Assembly (NCBI GenBank): GCA_021780275.1
Contig: JAJXZC010000128.1
Location: forward strand, 1-7,431
Length of the DNA stretch: 7,431 nucleotides
Direction of reading: 5' to 3'
Source of the DNA: Pseudomonadota bacterium
GTDB lineage: Bacteria; Pseudomonadota; Alphaproteobacteria; Parvibaculales; Parvibaculaceae
The notes under the pieces are model-generated. The model had not been told where the DNA came from. It worked only from the letters and a program-made list of their open reading frames with translations, and searched no databases. Each line of letters starts with the position of its first letter. The stretch's first letter is position 1. The position numbers and the translations under genes are program-made. This document shows, piece by piece, positions 7,321 to 7,431 of this stretch.

Positions 7321-7431
7321 ATGGACGACGACAATGTTTTTCGGGCTCTCGCGGATGCAAGCCGTCGCCAGTTGCTGGACCGTCTGCACAAAAAGAACGG
7401 GCAGACGCTGGGTGAGTTATGTCTCGGACTC
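7321..7431 (+). CDS. ArsR-family winged-helix regulator, N-terminal 37 codons (cut by window edge)
   Basis: The visible residues include VFRALADASRRQLLDRL and NGQTLGELC, the opening helices of an ArsR/SmtB-type winged-helix repressor (the usual form is a phrase like FKALADPTRRRILELL followed by the start of the next helix). The DNA-recognition helix and any metal or ligand site lie beyond the edge, so the inducer cannot be read. No metal-binding Cys pair is visible so far (one Cys, residue 34). Proteins with this wording are often encoded next to SRPBCC/AHSA1-domain proteins, which could be looked for downstream. No clear Shine-Dalgarno precedes the ATG, which fits a leaderless mRNA. It lies 81 bp after uvrA on the same strand but has its own promoter, so it is probably not part of a uvrA transcript. 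Confidence 0.85.
   Translation, partial: MDDDNVFRALADASRRQLLDRLHKKNGQTLGELCLGL

Overview
The window is a compact, GC-rich bacterial core-genome segment, most likely from an alphaproteobacterium and possibly a Hyphomicrobiales relative (order-level placement is weak). Three things support this: the wording of GyrA and UvrA (for example [14 protein letters not shown] in GyrA and CPVSGFTI in UvrA), a direct-repeat GTTC-N7-GTTC LexA box of the alphaproteobacterial type, and high G+C with strong third-position GC bias. No insertion sequence, phage gene, CRISPR array, tRNA or rRNA was seen.

Layout. The left part is a minus-strand block that reads, in transcription order, ssb (3964-3479), a small four-helix membrane protein of the DUF2269 type (3433-2960), a PP2C-type Ser/Thr protein phosphatase (2955-2089), and the first 626 codons of gyrA (1878 to the window edge). 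The membrane-protein and phosphatase genes are only 4 bp apart and look translationally coupled. A 210-bp gap before gyrA holds a weak terminator-like hairpin, a candidate gyrA promoter, and a foldable leader just upstream of a TTG start codon. uvrA (4261-7239) runs the other way, divergent from ssb. The window ends inside an ArsR-family regulator gene (7321 onward, plus strand).

How the genes work together. gyrA, ssb and uvrA are all DNA-maintenance genes: supercoiling, single-strand binding and nucleotide-excision damage recognition. The ssb-uvrA spacer has a perfect LexA site immediately 5' of a good uvrA promoter candidate, so SOS control of uvrA is well supported; control of ssb from the same site is possible but unproven. 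The phosphatase and membrane protein are the least understood genes here, and their position between ssb and gyrA is the best lead for something undescribed. The ArsR gene has a near-consensus promoter whose spacer contains a perfect inverted repeat, which points to autorepression and probably a leaderless mRNA.

I did not find a convincing new multi-gene system. Most of the window is conserved housekeeping DNA, and the interesting points are regulatory details and family-specific residue changes.
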